Notes under the pieces: generated by a model
Told to the model about the DNA's origin: nothing
The model's input: only the letters and a program-made list of their open reading frames with translations
Databases searched by the model: none
Part shown: positions 10,212-19,574 of the stretch, piece by piece
Numbering within the stretch: position 1 is the first letter of the stretch
Layout of the letters: every line of letters begins with the position of its first letter
From: an uncultured Gammaproteobacteria bacterium
GTDB taxonomy: Bacteria; Pseudomonadota; Gammaproteobacteria; Steroidobacterales; XN24
Direction of reading: 5' to 3'
Length of the DNA stretch: 64,000 nt
Assembly (NCBI GenBank): GCA_937924335.1
Contig: CALDWW010000011.1
Span: forward strand, 1-64,000
Position numbers and translations under genes: made by a program

Positions 10212-11211
10212 CCGGGACCCCCTGGACGACCGCGCTCAGGCCAGCCTGGACATCCACCTGGAGCCGGCGGACAACGAGCGGCTGGCCAACCTGTGCGGGC
10301 AGTTCGACGAGAACCTGCGACATCTGGAAGAGCGCCTGAGCGTGAGGATCGGCAATCGCGGCAACCACTTTCACCTCAGCGGACCGTCGCAGGGTGTCGA
10401 GGGCGCCGCGGCGATCATCAACAGCCTGTATGAACTGGCTGCCGAAGAATTCATCAGCCCCGACCGGGTACACATCGCGATCCAGGAGAGCGGCATGGAG
10501 CCGGTCGTTGAGAGCGACGCCGCCGCCTCGATCGCATACGTGGATACGCCGCGCCGTCGGGTCCATCCGCGGGGCCGCAATCAATCCGAATACCTGCGTC
10601 GCATCCGGGAACTGGACCTCAATTTCGGGGTTGGGCCAGCTGGTACCGGCAAGACCTACCTGGCGGTCGGCGCCGCGGTCGAGGCGCTGGAGACCGAACA
10701 CGTCCGGAGGATAGTCCTCGTTAGACCGGCGGTGGAGGCCGGAGAGCGTCTCGGCTTTCTTCCCGGCGACATGACCCAGAAGGTCGACCCCTATCTGCGC
10801 CCCATGTATGACGCGCTGTACGAGATGCTCGGGTTCGAGAAAGTCGGGCGTCTCATCGAGCGCAGCATCATAGAGGTGGCGCCGCTGGCTTTCATGCGCG
10901 GCAGGACGCTGAATCAGGCTTTCGTGATCCTGGACGAAGCCCAGAACACGACCAGCGAGCAGATGAAGATGTTCCTGACCCGGATCGGATTCGGGTCACG
11001 CGCGGTGGTGACCGGAGACGTGACCCAGACCGATCTGCCGGACAATCGGCGCTCGGGGTTGAGTCATGCGGCCGATATCCTGCGCCAGGTGCACGGCGTC
11101 GGCTTCACGTTTTTCACGTCGCGCGACGTGGTGCGTCACCCCCTGGTCCAGCGGATCGTGGAGGCCTATGACGAGCCGGAGATCAGGGGCGACGAGGGCA
11201 GCGGGTCATGA
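10192..11211 (+). CDS. ybeZ: PhoH-family ATPase YbeZ
   Basis: This is a cytosolic PhoH-like P-loop ATPase that works with YbeY in rRNA maturation and RNA metabolism. An N-terminal KH-like region (residues 15-80, [18 protein letters not shown]) leads to the ATPase core. That core has Walker [29 protein letters not shown] and Walker [12 protein letters not shown]. At 339 aa it is close to E. coli YbeZ (346 aa). The start overlaps miaB by 20 bp, and the stop overlaps the ybeY start by 4 bp, so translational coupling with its partner is likely. Confidence 0.94.
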   Translation: MPVVPPDRDPLDDRAQASLDIHLEPADNERLANLCGQFDENLRHLEERLSVRIGNRGNHFHLSGPSQGVEGAAAIINSLYELAAEEFISPDRVHIAIQESGMEPVVESDAAASIAYVDTPRRRVHPRGRNQSEYLRRIRELDLNFGVGPAGTGKTYLAVGAAVEALETEHVRRIVLVRPAVEAGERLGFLPGDMTQKVDPYLRPMYDALYEMLGFEKVGRLIERSIIEVAPLAFMRGRTLNQAFVILDEAQNTTSEQMKMFLTRIGFGSRAVVTGDVTQTDLPDNRRSGLSHAADILRQVHGVGFTFFTSRDVVRHPLVQRIVEAYDEPEIRGDEGSGS

Positions 11212-11699
11212 CAGTCACCGTCGACGTGCAGGTGGCGGACCCGGGAGAGTCGGTGCCCACGAAGCAACAATTGATCGCCTGGGCGCGGGCTGCCCTCAGC
11301 CACCGTCAGGAAGATGCCGAATTGTCCATCAGGGTGGTCGGAGAGACCGAGAGTACCGATCTGAATCACCGATACCGGGCCCGGCAGTACCCGACGAATG
11401 TGCTGTCCTTCCCCGCCGACATCCCGGCCGGAATACCTGTCGCGCTGATCGGAGACATCGTCATCTGTCGCAGTGTCGTCGAACGTGAGGCCGCGGAGCA
11501 GGACAAGCCGGTGGAGTCCCATTGGGCGCACATGGTCATCCATGGTGCGCTGCATCTTCTGGGATACGACCATCAGAATGACGAGCAGGCAGCAGCCATG
11601 GAAAATCTGGAGGTGCAGATTCTCCGGCGTCTCGGGTATGCTGATCCGTACGTGACAGGGGATCGAGGCAGCCCGTCGGCACAGGCCCCGGTCCGTTAG
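11208..11699 (+). CDS. ybeY: Endoribonuclease YbeY
   Basis: YbeY is a zinc-dependent endoribonuclease needed for 16S rRNA 3'-end maturation and 70S quality control. The metal-binding motif HGALHLLGYDH is at residues 112-122, followed by QNDEQAAAME. The strand motif YPTNVLSFPAD is also conserved. It is 163 aa against 155 in E. coli; the C-terminal tail is poorly conserved. Its ATG overlaps the ybeZ stop (ATGA). Confidence 0.95.
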   Translation: MTVTVDVQVADPGESVPTKQQLIAWARAALSHRQEDAELSIRVVGETESTDLNHRYRARQYPTNVLSFPADIPAGIPVALIGDIVICRSVVEREAAEQDKPVESHWAHMVIHGALHLLGYDHQNDEQAAAMENLEVQILRRLGYADPYVTGDRGSPSAQAPVR

Positions 11700-11708
11700 A
11701 GAGGCGCG

Positions 11709-12578
11709 ATGTCCGACGACCAACCTCCGAGTAGAACCTCAAATGGCCGAACCGGCTGGCTGGGCCGCCTTGTCCGGCGATTCAGCCCGCATCCGAAAGA
11801 TCGTGCAGAACTGATCGACCTGTTACGCGAGGCGCGCAGAGACCATCTCTTCGACGACGAGGAGGAGTCTATGCTCGAGGGCGTGCTGGACGTCTCGGAA
11901 TTGCAGGTACGGGATGTGATGATCCCGCGGTCGCAGATGGTTGTGCTGGATCGCGATGCCGAACCCACCGAATTGCTCGAAGTCATCATCGAGTCGGGCC
12001 ACTCCCGATTCCCGGTGATCGGTGATGATCGTGACGAAGTCGTCGGTATTCTGCTGGCCAAGGACCTGCTCCGGTTTTATGCGGAGAATTCCAGCGGGCG
12101 GTTCAGTATCCGCGAGGTGTTGAGACCACCGATTTTCATACCGGAGAGCAAGCGGCTCAACGTCCTCCTGCGCGAGTTTCGCGTAAGCCACAATCATATG
12201 GCTATCGTCGTGGATGAGTATGGAGGGGTCTCCGGTCTTCTCACGATCGAGGACGTACTCGAGCAGATCGTGGGTGACATCGGCGATGAGCACGATCCCG
12301 ATGAGATCGCCTATTTCACCAAGGAGTCGGACGGCGTCTACACGGTCACGGCCCTGGCCAGGATCGAGGACTTCAACGAAGAGTTCGGCACAGGGCTCAG
12401 TGACGACGAATATGACACCATCGGCGGGCTGGTGATCGGCGATTTGGGTCGGCTCCCCAGGCGCGGTGAGGCAGTATCGCTCGACGGCATCCAGTTCACG
12501 GTGATCAAGTCTGATCGCCGCCGCGTTTATACCCTGCGCGCACGCCTGCCGGGCGCGCCCCGGGCCAGCTCGGACTGA
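11709..12578 (+). CDS. ybeX: CorC/YbeX CBS-pair transporter-associated protein
   Basis: This cytosolic protein has two CBS domains (about residues 65-190; QVRDVMIPRSQMVVLD, SRFPVIGDDRDEVVGILLAKDLL) and a C-terminal CorC/HlyC domain ending in VTALARIEDFNEEFG...LVIGDLGRLPRRGE. Members are linked to magnesium/cobalt efflux and, in E. coli, to ribosome metabolism. It starts 9 bp after ybeY and lies 9 bp before lnt, as expected for this operon. The length (289 aa) matches E. coli YbeX (292 aa). Confidence 0.93.
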   Translation: MSDDQPPSRTSNGRTGWLGRLVRRFSPHPKDRAELIDLLREARRDHLFDDEEESMLEGVLDVSELQVRDVMIPRSQMVVLDRDAEPTELLEVIIESGHSRFPVIGDDRDEVVGILLAKDLLRFYAENSSGRFSIREVLRPPIFIPESKRLNVLLREFRVSHNHMAIVVDEYGGVSGLLTIEDVLEQIVGDIGDEHDPDEIAYFTKESDGVYTVTALARIEDFNEEFGTGLSDDEYDTIGGLVIGDLGRLPRRGEAVSLDGIQFTVIKSDRRRVYTLRARLPGAPRASSD

Positions 12579-12587
12579 TAGGCGACC

Positions 12588-14087
12588 ATGATTGACCCCA
12601 TCCGCCGTTTGTCCGACGGTTGGGCAACCGGGGTCGCCGTCCTGTCCGGTGTTCTGCTGCCGCTGGGATTTGCTCCTTTTGGCCTGTATCCGCTGATACC
12701 GGTGTCACTCGCGGCGCTCTGGCTGCTATGGGACGATCGCAGGCCGGCTGTGGCCGCCCGGATCGGTTTTGCCTGGGGCGTCGGCGCCTTTCTTGCCGGG
12801 ACCTATTGGCTGTATATCAGCATCCACATATTCGGCAAGGCTCCGGCGCCGCTGGCAGTGTTCCTGATGCTCGCGCTGGTCGCGATCATGGCCGCGTACA
12901 CGGGCCTGGCGGGATACCTCGTCAGGCGTATCGATGCGGCGGGAGCGTTCGGCGTGCTGCTGGTCATGCCGGGGATCTGGGTGGTCTCGGAGTGGCTGCG
13001 CGGATGGCTCTTCTCCGGGTTTCCCTGGCTGAGCCTCGGCTATGGGTTGATCGACAGCCCGCTGAGCGGGTTCGCGCCCGTTCTCGGCGTGCATGGCGTC
13101 AGTCTGGCCGCTGTGCTGCTCGCCGGTGGCTTGGTACTGCTGCTAGCCGGGCGTTCATATCAAAGACTGATAGCGGCCACACTCATCGCCGCGATCCTGT
13201 TCGGCGGCCAACGCCTGGCCGCGGTCCAATGGACGAGCGCCGAAGATCGCCAGCTTCGGGTAGCTCTCGTCCAGGGGGCAGTGCCCCAGGACAGGAAGTG
13301 GTTGCCCAGCCAGCTCGAGCCCACGAAGCAACTGTACCTCGAGTTGACGCGCAGCCACTGGGACCGGGACCTGATCGTGTGGCCCGAGGCGGCCATACCG
13401 GCAATCCTGCACGAGGAGTTCGATTTCCTCGAAACGGTACAGGAGGAGGCCCGATCGACCGAAACGTCTCTGGTTCTCGGGATGCTGGAGCGCGACCCGC
13501 TGGACGGCAGCTATTTCAATACACTGATCGCGCTGGGCGACCGACAGGCCATCTACCGCAAGAGGCACCTGGTCCCGTTCGGGGAGTATTTCCCCGTTCC
13601 GGAATTTGTGCGCGAGTGGATGCGTCTCCTGAGTCTGCCTTATTCGGACATCACCCCGGGTCCCCGGGCTCAGTCACCGCTGCCGCTCGCGGGCGAGATG
13701 GCTGCGCCCACCATCTGCTATGAGGATGCCTTCGGAGCCGAACAGCTCGATTTCCTGCCCGAAGCCGGCCTCCTGCTCAACGTCAGCAACGATGCCTGGT
13801 TCGGCAATTCCCTTGCGCCCCATCAACATCTGCAGATCGCCAGGATGAGGGCGCTCGAGAGTGGTCGTTTCCTGCTGCGTGCTACCAACACAGGCATCTC
13901 TGCCGTGATCGGCCCGCAGGGCACCGTGCTGGCACGTTCGCCCCAATTCGAGACTCACGTCCTTACCGCAGAGATCCATCCCCGTGCCGGCAGCACGCCC
14001 TACGTGCGGATAGGCAATGCAGCCGTCGTAGTGCTGGCGGTTCTGCTTCTCATTGCCGGGTCGTTTTCTGCGCGTAGACAGACCTGA
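12588..14087 (+). CDS. lnt: Apolipoprotein N-acyltransferase
   Basis: Lnt is an inner-membrane enzyme that adds the third acyl chain to the N-terminal Cys of lipoproteins. The first 215 residues hold about six hydrophobic helices, and a final helix lies near the C-terminus (VVVLAVLLLIAGSF). The nitrilase-like periplasmic domain carries the triad Glu267 (VWPEAAIP), Lys325 (YRKRHLVPFGEY) and Cys377 (ICYEDAFG). It is 499 aa against 512 in E. coli. It is the last gene of the ybeZYX-lnt cluster. It probably serves the predicted lipoproteins in this window, including LptE and the LEA-type and YbaY-type proteins. Confidence 0.96.
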   Translation: MIDPIRRLSDGWATGVAVLSGVLLPLGFAPFGLYPLIPVSLAALWLLWDDRRPAVAARIGFAWGVGAFLAGTYWLYISIHIFGKAPAPLAVFLMLALVAIMAAYTGLAGYLVRRIDAAGAFGVLLVMPGIWVVSEWLRGWLFSGFPWLSLGYGLIDSPLSGFAPVLGVHGVSLAAVLLAGGLVLLLAGRSYQRLIAATLIAAILFGGQRLAAVQWTSAEDRQLRVALVQGAVPQDRKWLPSQLEPTKQLYLELTRSHWDRDLIVWPEAAIPAILHEEFDFLETVQEEARSTETSLVLGMLERDPLDGSYFNTLIALGDRQAIYRKRHLVPFGEYFPVPEFVREWMRLLSLPYSDITPGPRAQSPLPLAGEMAAPTICYEDAFGAEQLDFLPEAGLLLNVSNDAWFGNSLAPHQHLQIARMRALESGRFLLRATNTGISAVIGPQGTVLARSPQFETHVLTAEIHPRAGSTPYVRIGNAAVVVLAVLLLIAGSFSARRQT

Positions 14088-14159
14088 CGCCCGGTTGTCT
14101 GGTGCGTGTGCGGACCGCGGGGTATGCTCTGCGGCTTGCTTTGCTGAGGACGATTCTTG

Positions 14160-16610
14160 ATGGATGAAATCTACAAACCGGAGCAGATAGAGCCTGCGGT
14201 GCAGGCCCGCTGGGAGGAGTCCGGTTGTTTCGAGGTCACGGAAGATCGCGCTCGCGAGAAGTTCTACTGCCTCAGCATGTTTCCCTATCCCAGCGGCCGT
14301 CTCCACGTGGGACACGTCCGAAACTACACGATCGGTGACGTTATCAGTCGCTACCAGCGCATGCGGGGCAAGAATGTCCTGCAGCCCATGGGCTGGGACG
14401 CTTTCGGCATGCCCGCCGAGAATGCCGCCATCCAGAGCAAGGTGCCACCGGCTCGCTGGACGTACGAGAACATCGAGCACATGCGGAAGCAACTGCAGTT
14501 GTTCGGATTCGGGTACGACTGGTCTCGAGAGGTCACCACCTGCCGCCCGGAGTACTATCGGTGGGAGCAATGGCTGTTCACGCGGCTATTCCGTAAAGGC
14601 TTGGTTTATAAAAAGAATTCTGTTGTTAATTGGGATCCTGTAGACAAGACTGTGCTGGCTAACGAGCAGGTCATCAATGGCTGTGGCTGGAGATCAGGCG
14701 CCCTCGTCGAGCGTCGCGAGATTCCGCAGTGGTTCATGAAAATCACCCACTACGCGGATGAGCTGCTGCAGGAACTCGACCAGCTCGATGGCTGGCCGGA
14801 GTCAGTCAGGGTGATGCAGAGGAACTGGATCGGCCGGTCTGAAGGCGTCGAGTTGCAGTTCCCGGTAGAGGACGAGGACGAGCCCCTGACCGTCTTCACA
14901 ACACGCCCCGATACGTTGATGGGCGTGACCTATATGGCCGTAGCTGCAGAACATCCGCTCGCTCGCAAGGCCGCCGTGGAGAAGCCCGATCTGACCGAGT
15001 TCCTCGAGGAGTGCAGGCGCGTACACGCTTCCGAAGCTGCCATGGAGACGGTGGAAAAGAAGGGCATGCCGCTGGGTATCAATGCGATCCACCCACTGAC
15101 CGGCAAGCCCGTACCGTTGTGGGTCGCTAATTTCGTCCTGATGGGTTATGGCACCGGCGCCGTCATGGCGGTGCCCGGCCATGACCAGCGGGACTGGGAG
15201 TTCGCATCCCGCTATGACTTGCCGATCGTCAAAGTGATCGATCCGGTCGAGGGCGATTCGGCGGACGTGACCGAGGGCGCTTTCCTGGAATACGGGCAGT
15301 TGGTCAACTCTGGCGTATTTGACGGTCTGACATCGCAACAGGCGTTCAATGCGATCGCCGAGCATTTCCAGACACGCGGCATCGGCAGCCGCAAAGTGAA
15401 CTACCGACTGCGCGACTGGGGCGTATCCCGTCAGCGTTACTGGGGCGCGCCGATTCCGATCATCAATTGTCGGGAATGCGGTTCAGTGCCTGTGCCGGAC
15501 GAGGATCTGCCGGTCGTGTTGCCGGAGGACGTCGAGTTTGACGGGACCGGTTCGCCGCTCAAGAAGATGCGTGAGTTCATCGATTGCCCATGCCCGCAGT
15601 GTGGCGGCAAGGCACAGCGCGAGACCGACACTTTCGACACCTTCATGGAGTCGTCCTGGTATTTCGCTCGTTATGCCTGTCCGGACAACGATCGAGAGAT
15701 GCTCGATTCGCGAGTCAACTACTGGCTGCCAGTGGATCAGTACGTCGGGGGCGTGGAGCACGCCATTTTGCATCTGCTCTATGCGCGTTTCTTTCAGAAA
15801 CTCCTCAGAGATCTGGGGCTGGCCCGCGATGGCGAACCATTTACCAACCTGTTGACCCAGGGCATGGTCTTGCGAGACGGGGCCAAGATGTCCAAATCGA
15901 AGGGCAACACGGTGGACCCGGAGCCGCTGGTCCAGCGTTACGGGGCCGACACGGTAAGACTCTTCATGATGTTCGCCTCACCGCCGGATCAGTCGCTGGA
16001 ATGGTCGGACGAGGGTGTCGAGGGCGCTCTCAGGTTTCTGAAGAGACTCTGGCGAACCGTGCACGCGCATGTCACGGGAGGGCCGACCGAAGCACCGGAC
16101 GCAGATTCCCTGAACGATATGCAGAAGGGCATACGTCGCAGCTTGCACAAGACGATCGAGAAAGTCGGGGACGACATTGGCAGACGCTACACATTCAATA
16201 CCGCGATCGCGGCCAGTATGGAATTGTTGAACGAGTTGACTCGCTTCGATGATCACAGCGAGCAGGGTCGATCCGTAAGGCACGAAACCCTGGTCTGTCT
16301 GGTATTGATGTTATCGCCCATCGTGCCGCACATCGGGCAGAGTCTGTGGGAATCCCTGGGCGGTGAAGGCCTGGTCATCGACCAGCCGTGGCCGGATGCG
16401 GACCCTGACGCCATGACCCAGGATTTCGTGGAGATGGTGGTCCAGGTGAAGGGGCGTGTGCGAGGCCGCGTCAATGTCGCCGTCGACGCCGACGAGGAAG
16501 CGATCATCGGCGCCGCGCTGGCAGAGCCCAACGTCATGCGGTTTGTCGGAGAGGCACCGATTCGCAAGGTGATAGTCGTGCCCGCCAAGCTCGTCAACAT
16601 CGTGGTCTGA
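14160..16610 (+). CDS. leuS: Leucyl-tRNA synthetase
   Basis: This class-I synthetase charges tRNA-Leu. The HIGH-equivalent is in [19 protein letters not shown], the CP1 editing domain carries TTRPDTLMG, and the KMSKS loop [10 protein letters not shown] is near residue 575. The anticodon and C-terminal domains end in [14 protein letters not shown]. It is 816 aa with ATG at 14160; GAGGA lies upstream and the preceding TTG is less likely. A short stretch around 14600-14660 is AT-richer than its surroundings, but the protein stays conserved. lptE follows after 3 bp. Confidence 0.97.
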   Translation: MDEIYKPEQIEPAVQARWEESGCFEVTEDRAREKFYCLSMFPYPSGRLHVGHVRNYTIGDVISRYQRMRGKNVLQPMGWDAFGMPAENAAIQSKVPPARWTYENIEHMRKQLQLFGFGYDWSREVTTCRPEYYRWEQWLFTRLFRKGLVYKKNSVVNWDPVDKTVLANEQVINGCGWRSGALVERREIPQWFMKITHYADELLQELDQLDGWPESVRVMQRNWIGRSEGVELQFPVEDEDEPLTVFTTRPDTLMGVTYMAVAAEHPLARKAAVEKPDLTEFLEECRRVHASEAAMETVEKKGMPLGINAIHPLTGKPVPLWVANFVLMGYGTGAVMAVPGHDQRDWEFASRYDLPIVKVIDPVEGDSADVTEGAFLEYGQLVNSGVFDGLTSQQAFNAIAEHFQTRGIGSRKVNYRLRDWGVSRQRYWGAPIPIINCRECGSVPVPDEDLPVVLPEDVEFDGTGSPLKKMREFIDCPCPQCGGKAQRETDTFDTFMESSWYFARYACPDNDREMLDSRVNYWLPVDQYVGGVEHAILHLLYARFFQKLLRDLGLARDGEPFTNLLTQGMVLRDGAKMSKSKGNTVDPEPLVQRYGADTVRLFMMFASPPDQSLEWSDEGVEGALRFLKRLWRTVHAHVTGGPTEAPDADSLNDMQKGIRRSLHKTIEKVGDDIGRRYTFNTAIAASMELLNELTRFDDHSEQGRSVRHETLVCLVLMLSPIVPHIGQSLWESLGGEGLVIDQPWPDADPDAMTQDFVEMVVQVKGRVRGRVNVAVDADEEAIIGAALAEPNVMRFVGEAPIRKVIVVPAKLVNIVV

Positions 16611-16613
16611 CCG

Positions 16614-17117
16614 GTGAACGGCTCGAGGAGTATTCTCGTCATCGCTGTTGCCTTGTTGTCTCTGCAGGCTTGCGGATTCCACTTGCAGGGGCGTGCGGAA
16701 TACAGTCCTGAGCTCGAGGCCGTCTATCTTCAGGCTCCGGACGACACGACGCCACTGGCACGCGAGCTGCGTCGCTCCCTGGAAGTGGCGCGTGTCAACG
16801 TCGCGGACAACACGGAAGCGGCCACCGCCGTCCTGCAGATCCTGAGCGATCAGACCGGCAGGGACGTGGAATCTGTCGACGCCCAGAACCGGCCACGTGA
16901 GTATCGCGTCTACTATCGCGCCACCTATCGCGTCGTGTCTGACGGCAAGGTGCTGCTGGACAATCAGCGTGTCATCCGGACCCGTGTGTATTCCTACGAC
17001 GAGTTGGAGGTGCTGGCCAAGGCGCACGAGGAAGAGCTGTTGAGAACGGCGCTCGCGCGCGAGATTGCCGGTGTCATAACACGGCGGCTCGCGAAGATAG
17101 ATGTGCCGGTTTCGTGA
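16614..17117 (+). CDS. lptE: LPS-assembly lipoprotein LptE
   Basis: LptE is the outer-membrane lipoprotein that plugs the LptD barrel during lipopolysaccharide export. From the GTG at 16614 the protein opens with a lipoprotein signal ending in the lipobox LQAC (Cys20), then GFHLQGRAEYSPEL, a typical LptE beginning. It is 167 aa. The position just after leuS matches E. coli. Its TGA overlaps the GTG of the next gene, so the following HExxH gene is probably coupled to it. Confidence 0.92.
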   Translation: MNGSRSILVIAVALLSLQACGFHLQGRAEYSPELEAVYLQAPDDTTPLARELRRSLEVARVNVADNTEAATAVLQILSDQTGRDVESVDAQNRPREYRVYYRATYRVVSDGKVLLDNQRVIRTRVYSYDELEVLAKAHEEELLRTALAREIAGVITRRLAKIDVPVS

Positions 17118-17650
17118 GCGTTCTGACTTGCCGGGACATACCGGGTGGCGCGCTTGACGGCGTGCTGGGCCGCTATCGTTTGTCCTTGACCGAGGTGGCA
17201 GATGGTCAGGCGATCCCCGGGTCATACTGGGGAGACTCCGAGGCCGGCCTGGTCGGCGACTGCCTGTTTGTGAGAGCGGACACGCCGGTGCATTCGGCAC
17301 TGCACGAGGCGGGGCATCTGGTCTGCATGACGCCGGATCGCCGATCGGCCCTCGACCGGGATGCGGGAGGCGATTACGACGAGGAGAATGGCGTGTGCTA
17401 TCTCCAGATTCTCCTGGCGGATCACGTGAGGGGTATGGGCCGCGCCAGAATGATGAAGGACATGGACGAGTGGGGGTACACCTTCAGGTCCGGCAGCGCT
17501 GCTGGCTGGTTCCACGGTGATGCGGAGGACGCACGCGAGTGGTTACAGCGCCGGGGGTTGATCGATGAGTACGATCAGCCGAGCTGGAAGTTGCGTGGTG
17601 ACAGTGTCGGCACGGTCGCGCTCCGGGCGATCGCAGGGGTGGGTGCATGA
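17114..17650 (+). CDS. Uncharacterised protein with HExxH zinc-peptidase-like motif, 178 aa
   Basis: I do not recognise a named family. The striking feature is H64-E65-A66-G67-H68 in the segment VHSALHEAGHLVCMTPD, an HExxH signature of zinc metallopeptidases. A third ligand may come from the acidic stretch DYDEENGVCYLQILLADH about 25 residues later. No signal peptide or membrane helix is visible, so it is cytosolic. Its GTG overlaps the lptE stop, and its own stop overlaps the ATG of the zinc-ribbon gene, so the three genes form one translational run. Catalysis is inferred from the motif only. Confidence 0.65.
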   Translation: MSVLTCRDIPGGALDGVLGRYRLSLTEVADGQAIPGSYWGDSEAGLVGDCLFVRADTPVHSALHEAGHLVCMTPDRRSALDRDAGGDYDEENGVCYLQILLADHVRGMGRARMMKDMDEWGYTFRSGSAAGWFHGDAEDAREWLQRRGLIDEYDQPSWKLRGDSVGTVALRAIAGVGA

Positions 17651-18021
17651 TTGACCTGATCCTGGAAGTCTTCGGCCAGATGGTGGCGGACCAGGCCCGC
17701 GGAAACCAACCCCGTGCCGAGAAGGGCCCGCTGCCCATCAAGGAAATGCCACGGGTCAATTCACTGGAACGCGACCACGAACGCCTGAAGCTGATCACGA
17801 TGGCGCTGTGGGACATTCTGACCGAGCGCCTGAACGTCAGCGAGGACGAACTCCGCCAGCGTATCCTGGAGATGGATCGTCTCGATGGGCGCGAGGATGG
17901 CCGGCTGAAGCTGCGGGAACCTCCAAGGAACTGTGAAGACTGTGGCAGGCCGATGCTGCGGTCAGCGGCGACTTGTCCCTACTGCGGGGCACAGAGTTCT
18001 GATCTGCCGCTGTTCCGCTGA
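17647..18021 (+). CDS. Small protein with C-terminal zinc ribbon, 124 aa
   Basis: The N-terminal 90 residues are helical and charged (SLERDHERLKLITMALWDIL, then NVSEDELRQRILEMDRLDG). The C-terminus is a compact ribbon with Cys96, Cys99, Cys110 and Cys113 (NCEDCGRPM and CPYCGAQ). Such four-Cys knuckles bind one zinc ion. No catalytic domain is recognised. The gene overlaps the HExxH gene by 4 bp and may act with it, but that is inferred from position alone. Confidence 0.65.
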   Translation: MIDLILEVFGQMVADQARGNQPRAEKGPLPIKEMPRVNSLERDHERLKLITMALWDILTERLNVSEDELRQRILEMDRLDGREDGRLKLREPPRNCEDCGRPMLRSAATCPYCGAQSSDLPLFR

Positions 18022-18036
18022 CACTCGACAGTTGCT

Positions 18037-18510
18037 TCAGAGTTCGCGAGAGCCGATCTCCCCCGACCTTTCGAATGGCAGGGATCCCCCGAGTCCGGAG
18101 CCGAGGTGGATCTTACCCACCAGGTTGTAGCTCAGGGTCTCTTGCTGGCCCAGAGCCATGAACTGGCGCGCCAGGTCGAAGACGCTGCTGCTCACGGTGA
18201 CCGTGGTGGTGGCCTCACCGAGTCTCGGCAGTACCAGGTCGGAAGCACCCGCACCCCGGGCCAGGCGGCGCCCGTTGATGTCGAGGTCGAAGCTGACACC
18301 GTCGATCCGCAGTTCCTTGTTATTCGGGTTGTAGATCCGCAGGTCCACTTCGAAACGCTGCTCGAGCATGGTGGCATCCAGCGGCCGGATGGCGGTCACC
18401 ACGACATCCGGCGACTGCAGATCCTGCAGGCTGGCACACGCTCCGCTCATGAGCGCGAGGAGTGCGATGAAGAGAGCCTTGGTGCCAGTTGATGCTGTCA
18501 TGGTCTCCAT
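18037..18510 (-). CDS. LEA14/WHy-domain lipoprotein
   Basis: The precursor starts METMTASTGTKALFIALLAL and has the lipobox SGAC, so the mature protein is a lipid-anchored periplasmic or outer-membrane protein. The rest is a LEA2/WHy beta-sandwich with VDLRIYNPNNKELRIDGVSF, a hallmark of that fold (water-stress and hypersensitive-response family). Bacterial members are poorly characterised. The ATG at 18510 or the ATG three codons later (18501) both give a good signal peptide, and the choice is uncertain. It converges with the zinc-ribbon gene and has its own promoter region before the HIT gene. Confidence 0.75.
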   Translation of the reverse strand: METMTASTGTKALFIALLALMSGACASLQDLQSPDVVVTAIRPLDATMLEQRFEVDLRIYNPNNKELRIDGVSFDLDINGRRLARGAGASDLVLPRLGEATTTVTVSSSVFDLARQFMALGQQETLSYNLVGKIHLGSGLGGSLPFERSGEIGSREL

Positions 18511-18716
18511 GGGTTCTGACCGGACGGGTTGCCGAGCCAATGATATCTGTCTTTCGCCGCCTGTCGAACTGCGAAGCGGCAATTTGAATCCCGGAGGCAT
18601 CGCCCTTGATGTCCTGAGAATTCAACTGGATTCTTGAGCAATCGCACGCAGGTGCAGTGAGAGGCCGCCTATCATTGAGAGGCACCACCGGAAGCTATCA
18701 GGGAACGGAGGGAGAC

Positions 18717-19073
18717 ATGGCCAGTATTTTTGAATTGATCATCGCCGGCGACATCCCCGCCGACATTGTCTATCGTGATGAAGAAGTCGTGGCTTTCCGG
18801 GACATCAAACCGGTTGCACCTGTTCATGTCCTGATCGTGCCGACGAAACCGATCCCCACCACCGACGATGTCAGCGACGCTGATCTTCCGCTAATTGGCA
18901 GGATGTATGCCGTGGCTCGCGATATTGCCAGGTCCGAGGGTATCGCGGACGATGGCTACCGTCTCGTGATGAACTGCCGCGATCACGGCGGGCAGGAGGT
19001 TGCCCACCTGCATCTGCATCTGATCGGGGGGCGGCGGCTTGGTCCGATGGTTGGCGGTGAAGCAGCCGACTAG
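18717..19073 (+). CDS. HIT-family (HinT-like) nucleotide hydrolase
   Basis: This histidine-triad protein probably hydrolyses purine nucleoside phosphoramidates such as AMP-lysine. The N-terminus has FRDIKPVAPVHVLIVPTKPI. The triad H97-L-H99-L-H101 lies in EVAHLHLHLIGGRRLG and supplies the catalytic His. It is 118 aa, a normal HinT length. GGAGGGAGA lies 5 bp before the ATG. The 3' end overlaps the convergent MerC-like gene by 4 bp. Confidence 0.92.
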   Translation: MASIFELIIAGDIPADIVYRDEEVVAFRDIKPVAPVHVLIVPTKPIPTTDDVSDADLPLIGRMYAVARDIARSEGIADDGYRLVMNCRDHGGQEVAHLHLHLIGGRRLGPMVGGEAAD

Positions 19074-19510
19074 GCGGAAGCGGCCTGCGCAGCCGCGCAG
19101 CCGACATTTTCTTCGCAGCGGACAGCCCGGCAACGGCGGAAGTTCTGCACGTGTCCGGCCGCCAGGACCAATCCGCCGACTCCTGTCACGAGCTTCTCGC
19201 CGAAGCCGCCGAGAGTCTCTGGTCCCAGCAGCGCCGCGACGGTGAGAATGCTGATGCCACCGATGCCAAGCCACAGGACCGATCCGTCGCCGTGCTGGCG
19301 ACAACCCAGATAGAGCGCCAGCAGGCTGGTCGGAATGATGAAGAGCAGCAGGAGAGCGTGAAAGTGATGATCCGCGAACAGACTGGATCCCAGGATCGGA
19401 AACAGGATGATCAGCACGGGTGCCAGCAGGCAGTGCAGAATACAGGCTACCGACATCGCCACCGCGACGCCGTCGAGAGCACTTCCCAGTTCGCCTTTTG
19501 TCTTGCGCAT
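19070..19510 (-). CDS. MerC-domain membrane protein, probably metal-related
   Basis: This small inner-membrane protein of 146 aa has four hydrophobic helices. The pair Cys23-x-x-x-Cys27 (VACILHCLLAP) lies in the first helix, as in MerC mercury transporters. The C-terminus is Cys-rich (RRCRAVRCEENVGC). Classical MerC carries Hg(II), but here the neighbour is zur and a Zur-box-like site with an embedded TATAAT lies 22 bp before the ATG. A role in zinc or other soft-metal handling is therefore more likely than mercury detoxification. That is inference: no mer genes are nearby. It converges with the HIT gene. Confidence 0.75.
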   Translation of the reverse strand: MRKTKGELGSALDGVAVAMSVACILHCLLAPVLIILFPILGSSLFADHHFHALLLLFIIPTSLLALYLGCRQHGDGSVLWLGIGGISILTVAALLGPETLGGFGEKLVTGVGGLVLAAGHVQNFRRCRAVRCEENVGCAAAQAASA

Positions 19511-19531
19511 GTGTCCGCATCTGTCACATTT

Positions 19532-19546
19532 CGCAACATTATAACA
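19532..19546 (-). promoter_or_regulatory. Candidate Zur operator with -10 box, upstream of MerC-like gene
   Basis: Read on the minus strand the site is TGTTATAATGTTGCG. It matches 10 of 14 defined positions of the gammaproteobacterial Zur palindrome TGTTATANTATAACA. The left half is perfect and the right half is weak. It contains a perfect -10 TATAAT (plus 19538-19543) and lies 22 bp before the MerC-like ATG, so a bound repressor would cover the promoter. Confidence 0.5.
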
Positions 19547-19574
19547 TACCGTTCATGACCGCCCGGCGACCTGG

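Noticed and set aside
19070..19510. A mercury-resistance (mer) operon
   Set aside because: Only a MerC-like protein is present, with no merA, merR, merT or merP, and the neighbouring regulator is Zur.
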